From the NCBI GenBank assembly GCA_030835005.1, contig JAUQWT010000373.1, forward strand, positions 1-31,841: a stretch of 31,841 nt of DNA, read 5' to 3'. The notes beneath the pieces were generated by a model. That model searched no databases and was not told the DNA's origin. It saw only the letters and a program-made list of their open reading frames with translations. Positions within the stretch are counted from its first letter, which is position 1. Each line of letters begins with the position of its first letter. Positions 17,236 to 24,363 of this stretch are shown piece by piece. The translations under genes and the position numbers were made by a program. The DNA is from Ignavibacteria bacterium (lineage in GTDB: Bacteria > Bacteroidota > Ignavibacteria > Tepidaquicellales > OLB5).

Positions 17236-18124
17236 GACTGCCTCCTTCCAGAATCTTGAATATATTTTCAGGCCGGGCAAATAATCTTTGTATTCCAAGC
17301 TCTTTGAGCGGAATCCCAAGCGCGAGCCCAAGCAGCTGAGTAAAGTAAAGCACGTCTATCTTCAGATCGGTTTTGAATTTCTTATCAATATCGGTCTGAT
17401 AGCACTCTAAATTAAATTGGCACAGCGAGCAGGCAGTTGTGATCACATCTGCCCTGCGTTTTTTAGCTTCATGCAGAATAATGTAACTCAGCGGCAGAGC
17501 AACCTCCTGTATTGTACCGGTAAGGCTTGCTCCGCAGCACCTGGTTTTCATAGTCCAGTCAACAATTTCTGCCCCCGCTGCTTTGAACAGGCGGTCCATT
17601 GAAACCGGGTTTCTTTGATCTTCAAAAGTTGAGTACGGCCTTACTGTCTGGCAGCCGTAATATGGAACAACCTTCAGGCCCGTAAGTGGGTGTTTTATTG
17701 CTTTTGATATTTCCTTTTCACCAAGATCGTTTATCAGGACATCAAGAGGGTGGCGTACCTTAGCTTTGCCTGTATATGTTAGACCGGATTCATAAAGAGC
17801 CGACTGTATCTTTCTCATATCGGCCGGGTTCTCATTCAGAAATTTTTGTGTTTTAAGCAGAACCATATAACATGCACTGCATGGAGCAACAATATTAACT
17901 TCCTTTTCGTCTTTAAGCTGTTCTTCTGCAAGCGCAAGATTTCTTGCAGCAAGCACAAATGCTTTATTTTCGTCTATGGCCATATAAGCTGTTGCACCGC
18001 AGCAGTTCCAGTCATTAAGTTCAACGTAATCAATGTTAAGCGCTCTGAAAACAGCAAGGAGTGATTCTTCATACAGTTTGCCTGTGCTCTTTAGCGAGCA
18101 TCCCGGGTAATATATATATTTCAT
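17222..18124 (-). CDS. hdrB: Heterodisulfide reductase subunit B (HdrB)
   Basis: HdrB (300 aa) is the catalytic disulfide-reducing subunit with two CCG domains that bind non-cubane [4Fe-4S] clusters in methanogen enzymes. Both motifs are intact. The first is Cys9, Cys41-Cys42, Cys82 and Cys85. The second is Cys158, Cys196-Cys197, Cys232 and Cys235. These fit the family spacing C-x31-39-CC-x35-36-CxxC closely, with two linkers off by a few residues. The gene overlaps hdrC by 4 nt (ATGA) and hdrA by 14 nt. The preserved sites suggest a working thiol/disulfide active site. The substrate in this organism cannot be read from sequence. Confidence 0.95.
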   Translation of the reverse strand: MKYIYYPGCSLKSTGKLYEESLLAVFRALNIDYVELNDWNCCGATAYMAIDENKAFVLAARNLALAEEQLKDEKEVNIVAPCSACYMVLLKTQKFLNENPADMRKIQSALYESGLTYTGKAKVRHPLDVLINDLGEKEISKAIKHPLTGLKVVPYYGCQTVRPYSTFEDQRNPVSMDRLFKAAGAEIVDWTMKTRCCGASLTGTIQEVALPLSYIILHEAKKRRADVITTACSLCQFNLECYQTDIDKKFKTDLKIDVLYFTQLLGLALGIPLKELGIQRLFARPENIFKILEGGSHVYV

Positions 18125-18768
18125 AATGCAGGAGCCTCCTTCACGTTATCCATGCTCTGCAGCAGCTTTTTCAGTGCTTTTTTATCTTTGATTCTCTCGG
18201 TCTTCATCGAGATCCTGCCTCTGAGCCAAAGCTTGATGCCAAGCTTCATATTCTTGAAGAGCATTATCGGATTAGTCTTCAGATACATCTTAAGCAAAAG
18301 CGGTCCTTCGCTGTTGCGTCCGTTATTGAGTACCTGTGAGAAAAAATTACTTGCTAAAACTGATGCAGGGAAATTCTTGTGGTGGTAGCCGCCTGAGATC
18401 GCTTCTCTTTTTAAGGCGTACATAACATCGGTGATCTTGATACCTTTGGGACACTCAACAGTACAGGCATAACATGATGCGCAAAGCCATACCGTTGAGG
18501 AATTTAGTACTTCAGTTTTGAATCCTTCCCTCACCATCTGGATTATTTTCCTTGGAGTGTAATCCATATAATGGCTTACCGGGCATGCAGCACTGCATGT
18601 ACCGCACTGAATACAGCCGTACAATTTTTCACCATGAGCACTCTTAGCAATTCTTTTCCTGAAACCTTTATCAAGCTCGTTTTCGTACTTAATACGCCTC
18701 TTGATCTCAATAATATCTGTAGCTGCATTATCCAGTGCAAAGGATTCAGCTAATTTGGATCTATCCAT
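18121..18768 (-). CDS. hdrC: Heterodisulfide reductase subunit C (HdrC)
   Basis: HdrC (215 aa) is the small ferredoxin subunit that passes electrons from HdrA to HdrB. It has two [4Fe-4S] motifs: CIQCGTCSAACP (near residue 52) and CASCYACTVECP (near residue 92), separated by the usual TPRKIIQMVR helix. The ATG at 18768 has AAGGAGAG about 8 nt upstream; the TTG two codons earlier is rejected. It overlaps hdrB by 4 nt. It follows the protease gene at 18800 by 31 nt, the largest gap in the 14-gene run, so an internal promoter there is possible but not seen. Confidence 0.94.
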   Translation of the reverse strand: MDRSKLAESFALDNAATDIIEIKRRIKYENELDKGFRKRIAKSAHGEKLYGCIQCGTCSAACPVSHYMDYTPRKIIQMVREGFKTEVLNSSTVWLCASCYACTVECPKGIKITDVMYALKREAISGGYHHKNFPASVLASNFFSQVLNNGRNSEGPLLLKMYLKTNPIMLFKNMKLGIKLWLRGRISMKTERIKDKKALKKLLQSMDNVKEAPAL

Positions 18769-18799
18769 TAGCAAATCTCTCCTTTGAATTTAAGTAGTT

Positions 18800-19252
18800 T
18801 TAGATAATTTGACTTACTGACTGAACGACATTATTAATTGCATTTTCAACCTCGGCGCTTATATTAGTTCCGGAATCAAAGGATGCGGCTTCTATTCCAT
18901 ATATGGTTAGTTCATGCGGCAGATTGCCAAGTGAGGCTGAAAGATATATAGCTTGTGTTACACTGAAAAGGTGAGTTGAAAATTTGAATATTTCTGAAGG
19001 AAGTATTGTGCCTGGTGCTGTAAACTTATGTATTGTACCAGCGGGAGAGCCGGAGAGGACGGCATCGATCAGAATAACTTTGTTTCTTCCGGCCCATTTT
19101 TCAATAAGATCGGCGCCATCCCCGTTATTTTCAATTACTTCAATGCCATTAGGGGCATTTTCTTTGATTCTCTTCGCTGCAATGAGTCCGGCGGCATCAT
19201 CGCCCCGGTACTGGTTGCCTATTCCAATTATTAATGTTTTGGAATTATCCAT
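18800..19252 (-). CDS. [NiFe]-hydrogenase maturation endopeptidase, likely for HydA
   Basis: This is a second HycI/HupD-family protease (150 aa), distinct in sequence from the one at 11729. It has the N-terminal IGIGNQYRGDDAAG motif and the VILIDAV stretch. A central FSTHLFSV segment holds the His expected at the nickel-sensing site. It lies 20 nt after hydA, so HydA is the likely substrate. HydA's C-terminal peptide is only about 9 residues, against 25 in MvhA, which may explain why each enzyme has its own protease. Confidence 0.92.
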   Translation of the reverse strand: MDNSKTLIIGIGNQYRGDDAAGLIAAKRIKENAPNGIEVIENNGDGADLIEKWAGRNKVILIDAVLSGSPAGTIHKFTAPGTILPSEIFKFSTHLFSVTQAIYLSASLGNLPHELTIYGIEAASFDSGTNISAEVENAINNVVQSVSQII

Positions 19253-19272
19253 TATTTAAGGCAGCGGGTTTT

Positions 19273-20562
19273 CTATTCCCTTTGAATATCTAATTTCAAA
19301 AAATGTGTTGCACATGAAATACACGGATCGTAATTCCTGATAGCCTGTTCGCACTTCCAGATAAGTTCCTTTTCAGGAAGATTAACAACTGAAGGAATAA
19401 AATTCCTCAGGTCATTCTCTATCGTCTTCTGGTTCTGTGAAGTGGGCGGCACTATCTTTGCATCTTCTATCAGTCCTTCAGAGTTGACTCTGTACCTATG
19501 ATAAATCATCCCCCTTGGAGCTTCGGTACAAGCGTAGCCTGTTGCTTCCGAAGGTTCTACTTCAACAGCAGCGCTATCGGGCATTCGATAGTTATCTATT
19601 ATCCTTAATGCTTCTTCACATGAATAAATTGTTTCTATCCCGCGGATTATAATGCTTTTGAAGGGATTGAAACACTCCCTTCCAAGTCCCACTTCATCTG
19701 CTATTTCTTTGCAAAGCGGGGTCAGCCTATCATAATTCAAGTTGTACCTTGCAATAGGACCTACTAAGTAATTATCCCGTTCCCTAATTCTTGAATGCAG
19801 TGCATGTGAATGCTCTACATGTTCTTCCCTGAAGTGGAAATCATACTGCTCAGGCAGTATATCCAGGCCCTTATTTGACATTATCCTTCCTTCGTTGAAA
19901 GGATATTCTTCAGGGTGTACAAGTGAAACGCATTCATAATCCTGAACGAATTCCGGAAATTTGAGAGTTGAAGCAAATCTTGCAGTCTCAACAGCAGCAT
20001 CGCGTGCCCACAAAATATCTTCTCGCATTTTCAGAAGTTCTTTGCGGGTTGGCAATTTGTAAAAACCGCCTACTTTGACATTGATGGGGTGGATCTCTCT
20101 TCCGCCAACTAGATTCATGATATCATTACCGATCTTCTTCAGCTTCAATGCCTTTTTTACTATTTCCGGGTGGTCTTTTGACATTTGAACTACATCATCA
20201 TATCCCAGAAAGTCAGGGGCATGAAGCATATACAAATGCAAAGTGTGGCTTTCGATCCATTCACCGCAGTACAGCAGTCTCCTAAGCTCTCTTATTTCGG
20301 GAGAAATAGTAACACCAAATGCATTTTCCATTGCATGCACTGCACTCATCTGGTATGCAACCGGGCAGATTCCGCAAATCCTTGCAGTTATATCCGGTGC
20401 TTCCTGATAAGGTCTCCCTCTCAGAAATGCCTCGAAAAAGCGGGGCGGCTCGAAAATTCTGAGCTCAACCTCTGAAACTTCATTGTTCTTGATCTTTATA
20501 TACAACGCGCCTTCTCCTTCGACGCGCGCGATATAATCAACTTTTATTGTCTTATTTTTCAT
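19273..20562 (-). CDS. hydA: Group 3b [NiFe]-hydrogenase large subunit (sulfhydrogenase alpha)
   Basis: This is the catalytic subunit of a cytoplasmic NAD(P)-linked hydrogenase. The 429-aa protein begins MKNKTIKVDYIARVEGEG and has the L1 motif RICGIC (Cys63/Cys66). The L2 motif DPCISC lies at the very end (Cys414/Cys417, His420), followed by a short C-terminal peptide of about 9 residues. EAPRG and HRYRV are typical of this group. All Ni-ligand cysteines are present. The ATG at 20562 overlaps the hydD stop by 11 nt. The open frame upstream to 20601 lies inside hydD and is rejected. Confidence 0.95.
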   Translation of the reverse strand: MKNKTIKVDYIARVEGEGALYIKIKNNEVSEVELRIFEPPRFFEAFLRGRPYQEAPDITARICGICPVAYQMSAVHAMENAFGVTISPEIRELRRLLYCGEWIESHTLHLYMLHAPDFLGYDDVVQMSKDHPEIVKKALKLKKIGNDIMNLVGGREIHPINVKVGGFYKLPTRKELLKMREDILWARDAAVETARFASTLKFPEFVQDYECVSLVHPEEYPFNEGRIMSNKGLDILPEQYDFHFREEHVEHSHALHSRIRERDNYLVGPIARYNLNYDRLTPLCKEIADEVGLGRECFNPFKSIIIRGIETIYSCEEALRIIDNYRMPDSAAVEVEPSEATGYACTEAPRGMIYHRYRVNSEGLIEDAKIVPPTSQNQKTIENDLRNFIPSVVNLPEKELIWKCEQAIRNYDPCISCATHFLKLDIQRE

Positions 20563-21328
20563 TTGCTTCGCTTTCTTTTCTAAAAGCTTCCGCATATGCA
20601 TTAAAACTGCGGAATGCGATCATAACATCAAACTTTGAGCAGCCCATGGCTTTGAACTGCTTTGCCAGAGATGATGTATTAACTGAATCCATCGGTCCGT
20701 AACATCCAAAACAACCGCGGTTATATGAGGGGCAAAGTGCATTACAGCCGGTGTGTGTGACGGGCCCCAGGCATGGGATGCCGTGAGCGGTCATAACGCA
20801 TATATTTCCTTTGAGTTTGCAATCAATACATACACTATACGAAGGGACGTTAGGCTTGCGGCTATTTAGAAATGCATTTAATACTTCTATCAGCTGATAT
20901 TTATTGATAGGGCAGCCGCGCAGTTCAAAATCAACATGCACAAATGCGCTTACCGGCATAGATCTATCAAGTGTGGAAATATATTCGGGTGAAGCATAAA
21001 CAATTTTTGTGAATTCCTTTGTATCTTTCCAGTTTCTTAGTGCCTGGATGCCGCCTGCCGTTGCACAGGCGCCTATAGTTATAAGTATCTTACATTCTTT
21101 TCTTATCTGCCTTATCTCTTCAACATTGCGTGGAGTAGTGATACTGCCTTCAACCAGGCCTATATCATAAGGTCCCTTTTGCATTCTGCTTGAAGCCTCC
21201 GGGAAATATGCAAGCTCTACTCCTCCAAGCACATCCAGCAGCTCATCTTCAGCATCCAGCAGCGAGAGCTGACAGCCATCACAAGAAGACATTTTGAATA
21301 CAGCCAGTTTTGGTTTCTTATTTGCCAT
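20552..21328 (-). CDS. hydD: Group 3b [NiFe]-hydrogenase small subunit (sulfhydrogenase delta)
   Basis: This 258-aa small subunit carries the iron-sulfur chain next to HydA. Motifs are MSSCDGCQ (Cys16/Cys19), GACATAGG, and RGCPINKYQL for the proximal cluster. Further Cys groups in CIDCKLKGNIC, CLGPVT and CFGCYGP serve additional clusters. No Tat signal is present, so the enzyme is cytosolic. It starts 1 nt after hydG and overlaps hydA by 11 nt. It resembles the delta subunit of archaeal sulfhydrogenases and bacterial group 3b enzymes. Confidence 0.94.
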   Translation of the reverse strand: MANKKPKLAVFKMSSCDGCQLSLLDAEDELLDVLGGVELAYFPEASSRMQKGPYDIGLVEGSITTPRNVEEIRQIRKECKILITIGACATAGGIQALRNWKDTKEFTKIVYASPEYISTLDRSMPVSAFVHVDFELRGCPINKYQLIEVLNAFLNSRKPNVPSYSVCIDCKLKGNICVMTAHGIPCLGPVTHTGCNALCPSYNRGCFGCYGPMDSVNTSSLAKQFKAMGCSKFDVMIAFRSFNAYAEAFRKESEANEK

Positions 21329-21329
21329 T

Positions 21330-22187
21330 TTAAAGCTCCTTTACCTCAAAGATATCAGTAACGTTAGAAAAACTGAAGACGGGTCCATCTTTGCATACAA
21401 AACTTGGCCCGTATTGGCAGTGACCGCAGAATCCAAGAGCACATTTCATGTTTCTTTCAAGTGAAACATAGATACCTTTTTCGTCTACACCGTTCTTTTT
21501 CAATTCATCCACTGCATACTTCATCATAATTTCCGGTCCGCAAACCATTGCCCTGGTTTTTTCGGGGTTAAGCTCAACATAATTCAGAAGAGTTGTCACA
21601 ACACCAACGTGGCCTCGCCAGGTACTGTCAGATCTATCGACAGTAACATCTATTTCTACATCATATTTTTTCCGCCATAATTCAAGCTCAACTGGATAAA
21701 GGATATCCCGGGGTGTTCTAACGCCGTAAAGGATAACGAATTTCCCGAATTGTTTACGGTGTTTCAGGATATGGTAAATGGCAGGCCTCAAAGGAGCAAG
21801 CCCTATTCCTCCCGCTATGATGCAAATATCTTTGCCTTTGTTTTGTTCAAGCGGCCAACTGCTTCCAAATGGCCCGCGGAGTCCAATTATATCGCCCTTC
21901 TTGAGTTTTGAAAGAACATTTGTAACATATCCGACTTTGTGAATAGTGTGCAGAAGGGAGCTTCTTCTAGATGAATCTGAACTGATCGAGATTGCAGCTT
22001 CACCTACACCAAAGGCATAAAGCATGTTGAATTGCCCCGGTTTGAAACTGAACTCTCTTCTTTCATCATTTTCATATGCAAGCTCAATTGTGAACACATC
22101 TTCAGTTTCCCAGAAGATTTTTTTTATCTTCATGGCTTCAGGAGTCATCGGATCGACCTGTTGGAATCCTGATTTATTTTCTGTCAT
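21330..22187 (-). CDS. hydG: Group 3b hydrogenase diaphorase subunit (FAD/NAD(P)-binding, gamma)
   Basis: This 285-aa subunit exchanges electrons with NAD(P)H. The N-terminal half is a ferredoxin-NADP reductase-type FAD domain (FKPGQFNMLY, GEAAISISS). The next part is the NAD(P)-binding domain (IAGGIGLAPLRPA, about 120-135). A C-terminal [2Fe-2S] site follows, with cysteines in KCALGFCGHC plus a later Cys (SFVC). It is homologous to dihydroorotate dehydrogenase electron-transfer subunits, but the setting among hydD, hydA and hydB makes it the hydrogenase gamma subunit. The gap to the CNB-domain gene upstream is 12 nt. Confidence 0.93.
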   Translation of the reverse strand: MTENKSGFQQVDPMTPEAMKIKKIFWETEDVFTIELAYENDERREFSFKPGQFNMLYAFGVGEAAISISSDSSRRSSLLHTIHKVGYVTNVLSKLKKGDIIGLRGPFGSSWPLEQNKGKDICIIAGGIGLAPLRPAIYHILKHRKQFGKFVILYGVRTPRDILYPVELELWRKKYDVEIDVTVDRSDSTWRGHVGVVTTLLNYVELNPEKTRAMVCGPEIMMKYAVDELKKNGVDEKGIYVSLERNMKCALGFCGHCQYGPSFVCKDGPVFSFSNVTDIFEVKEL

Positions 22188-22199
22188 TTCATTAATAGT

Positions 22200-22658
22200 T
22201 TAAACACGTTTATATACATCAAGCAGCTGCATTCTGGTGGATTGCAGGCGCTGCTCTAATATATGAGCAAATCTCTTAAGCATTTCATAACCCATCTTGG
22301 GATCATCTTCGCATTTATTTCTCAGGCATTCGCCATCCAGTGCAATTGCCCTGACTTCCTCCAAAGCATGAGCCTCGAAATGCCATTTATACGGAGAAAC
22401 TATCCAGGACCAGCCAAGGATCTGTCCGGGGCCTATGGTTAAGATCCTGAGGTTGCCTTTATCTCTGCCATTGATCTCGAGCGCAACCTTGCCCGACCTT
22501 ATGAGATAAAAACTCTCGGCTTTATCTCCTTCTCTGAAAATGATTTCGTCTTCGTGATAAACAACATTGGAGGCACAACCTGTTATCTGCATCAGGTAGT
22601 TTTCATCTAGGTCCTTCATGAATGGATGATTTTTTAAAATTCCTGAAAGGTCTTCCAT
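22200..22658 (-). CDS. Stand-alone cyclic-nucleotide-binding-domain protein in the hydrogenase operon
   Basis: This 152-aa protein consists of one Crp-type cNMP-binding fold. Residues about 10-125 hold the beta-roll (DEIIFREGDKAESFYLI, SGKVALEI, IGPGQILGWSW), followed by a helical tail (EQRLQSTRMQ). There is no DNA-binding helix-turn-helix, so it is not a normal Crp/Fnr regulator. In the phosphate-binding cassette, the Glu and Arg that normally contact cAMP are not evident. Where FGE..PR..A is expected, the sequence reads ILGWSW then PYKWHFEA. It may bind another ligand or act as a structural or regulatory partner. Spacing of 12 nt on each side places it firmly within the hyd operon, between hydB and hydG. 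Confidence 0.85.
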   Translation of the reverse strand: MEDLSGILKNHPFMKDLDENYLMQITGCASNVVYHEDEIIFREGDKAESFYLIRSGKVALEINGRDKGNLRILTIGPGQILGWSWIVSPYKWHFEAHALEEVRAIALDGECLRNKCEDDPKMGYEMLKRFAHILEQRLQSTRMQLLDVYKRV

Positions 22659-22670
22659 GGTTTTTAATTG

Positions 22671-23786
22671 TTATTTTGTTTTAATTCTTGGTGAATTTCT
22701 TAAATTTTCTACTTCTTTTGTTATATCTATACCTACAGGGCACCAGGAAATGCATCTGCCGCAGCCAACACATCCGGATGTGCCAAACTGGTCTATCCAC
22801 GATGCCAGTTTATGGGTTATCCACTGACGGTACCTTGCCCTGATCGATGTTCTGAAACTTCCGCCCGCAACTTTAGAGTAATCGAGGCTGAAACATGAAT
22901 CCCACCTGCGCCATCTTTCTGCGTGGTTGCCGGAGAGATCTGTTGTATCTTCCATGTTTGAGCAGAAACATGTGGGGCAAACCATAGTACAGTTTGCACA
23001 TGATAAGCAGCGTGTTGCAATTTCAGACCATATCTGGTGATCGTGATTATTATAGAACAGGTCTTTAATCCCCGCCGTATTCATAGTTCGTTTCATGTTT
23101 ACTTCTGCTGCCATTACTGCACTTGCAGCTGCTTTTATCTGGCCTTCTCCGGCTTTGCGAAAATCAAGTTTGGATGCAAGTTCAGAACCTCTTAAAGTCC
23201 CTTCATCAAGCAGAAAATAATGCTCATTTTTGTTAATTACCTCAGTCAGCGAAATGTCATAGCCCAGCCTGGCTTTTGGCCCGGTCTTCATTGATACACA
23301 AAAACAGGTGCCATCTGACTGTGTGCAGTTCACTGCAATTATAAAAATATTCTTCCTCACCTTATTATAGTAGCCATCTGCAAAGGTACCGTTGTTAAAA
23401 ACTCTATCCTGAACAAAGATCGCTTTAAGATCACATGCTCTTACTCCAAGGAAAGCGTATTTGGGAGGCGGAGTTGCAGGAAGAGTAACATCGAATCCTT
23501 TCCCGTTTCTTTCTGCTTCCCATAGCTTCAGGCGTTCGGGGAACATAAATTTCTTCCAGGACTGCGGCCCGACAACATATCCGAAGAGAGCCTCATCATT
23601 ACGTTTAACTAACCGGTAAGAACCTGCTTCCTGTTCATCCCCCCACCCTATGGGGAGATCCCCGGTACTTCCAATTTCATCGTAGATTATAGCACTATCT
23701 TTTATTGAAGGGCCGATTACCGTGTAGCCGTCTTTCTTCAGAATGCTGATAATTTTATCTAAATTACTTTTGTCTATTGTTTTCAT
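22671..23786 (-). CDS. hydB: Group 3b hydrogenase iron-sulfur subunit (sulfhydrogenase beta)
   Basis: This 371-aa subunit is homologous to the beta subunit of sulfhydrogenases. In those enzymes it links the diaphorase to the hydrogenase and is also implicated in sulfur/polysulfide reduction. The N-terminal two-thirds is the family domain (VGPQSWKKFMFPERL, FLGVRACDLKAI). Two ferredoxin motifs lie near the C-terminus: CLSCANCTMVCPTCFC (about 260-275) and GCVGCGRCISWCP (about 338-350). The start ATG overlaps the queF stop by 4 nt (ATGA). The gap to the CNB-domain gene is 12 nt. Confidence 0.93.
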   Translation of the reverse strand: MKTIDKSNLDKIISILKKDGYTVIGPSIKDSAIIYDEIGSTGDLPIGWGDEQEAGSYRLVKRNDEALFGYVVGPQSWKKFMFPERLKLWEAERNGKGFDVTLPATPPPKYAFLGVRACDLKAIFVQDRVFNNGTFADGYYNKVRKNIFIIAVNCTQSDGTCFCVSMKTGPKARLGYDISLTEVINKNEHYFLLDEGTLRGSELASKLDFRKAGEGQIKAAASAVMAAEVNMKRTMNTAGIKDLFYNNHDHQIWSEIATRCLSCANCTMVCPTCFCSNMEDTTDLSGNHAERWRRWDSCFSLDYSKVAGGSFRTSIRARYRQWITHKLASWIDQFGTSGCVGCGRCISWCPVGIDITKEVENLRNSPRIKTK

Positions 23787-24169
23787 TTTTTGTTTTTTCC
23801 GTGAACGGCAGTTACTATGGAATTCAGTCCGCCTCTCGGGGTAAACTCGCCTTTAACTTCCATCCAGCGGGGTTTTAAGATTCCAACAAGATCATCAAGT
23901 ATCCTGTTGATAACATTTTCGTAGAAGATTCCTTCGTTTCTGTATGATTGCAAATAATATTTAAGGGATTTGAGCTCAATACACTTTCTGGCCGGTATAT
24001 ATGATATTGTAATGATACCAAAATCCGGTTGTCCTGTCTTAGGACAAACTGAAGTAAACTCGTTTGCCTGGTGTACTATAAGGTAATTTCGTTCAGGAAA
24101 AGAGTTATCAAATGCCTCGAGTAATAGTGTTTTTTTTTGGTCTGTTCTAACTGGGTTAAACTTTTTCAT
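23783..24169 (-). CDS. queF: NADPH-dependent 7-cyano-7-deazaguanine (preQ0) reductase QueF
   Basis: QueF reduces preQ0 to preQ1 with NADPH in queuosine biosynthesis. The 128-aa protein is of the short (unimodal) type. It has SVCPKTGQPD with the nucleophile Cys42 and the catalytic Asp49. The QueF signature ELKSLKYY (about 65-72) and RNEGIFYE (about 77-84) follow. No other queuosine gene is in the window. It is the first gene of the 14-gene minus-strand run and its stop overlaps the hydB start by 4 nt, so it is translated as part of the hydrogenase mRNA. The family call is secure; the functional link to the hydrogenase is not. Confidence 0.95.
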   Translation of the reverse strand: MKKFNPVRTDQKKTLLLEAFDNSFPERNYLIVHQANEFTSVCPKTGQPDFGIITISYIPARKCIELKSLKYYLQSYRNEGIFYENVINRILDDLVGILKPRWMEVKGEFTPRGGLNSIVTAVHGKNKK

Positions 24170-24252
24170 ATTCTTCTTAGCCCCTGTGAAATTTTACTGA
24201 ATATGACACAAAATCATCAAAAATTGCTCAAAAAACCATGCATCTTTCACTT

Positions 24253-24260
24253 CAAAAATA
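24253..24260 (-). promoter_or_regulatory. Candidate -7 box (TATTTTTG) for the queF-hydrogenase operon
   Basis: On the minus strand TATTTTTG fits TAnnTTTG and lies about 84 nt before the queF ATG. It is the best such match in the 194-nt divergent gap. A good -33 TTTG partner is not found at the usual spacing, consistent with an activator-dependent promoter. Confidence 0.35.
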
Positions 24261-24281
24261 TCAGTTTTACATGAGAAAAAT

Positions 24282-24297
24282 TATGATTCAAATCATA
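24282..24297. promoter_or_regulatory. FNR/CRP-like palindrome in the divergent promoter region
   Basis: TATGATTCAAATCATA is a perfect palindrome around a 2-nt centre. It contains TGAT-N4-ATCA, matching 8 of the 10 specified bases of the FNR/NtcA-type consensus TTGAT-N4-ATCAA. Its centre lies about 43 nt upstream of the start site predicted from the TATTTTTG box at 24253-24260, near the class II activator position of -41.5. It could equally serve the divergent peptidase gene, whose ATG is 67 nt away. Confidence 0.5.
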
Positions 24298-24363
24298 GGG
24301 AATGATGATGTATATATGTTATTTTTATATTAATATGTGTGAAAAATAACAACTAAAAACATC

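Noticed and set aside
12199..20562. Possible selenocysteine in the hydrogenase large subunits or HdrA
   Set aside because: L1 and L2 motifs of both large subunits have plain Cys codons, and no in-frame TGA interrupts these genes.
22200..22658. Crp/Fnr transcription factor controlling the operon
   Set aside because: The protein is only 152 aa and ends after the beta-roll and a helix; no helix-turn-helix is present.
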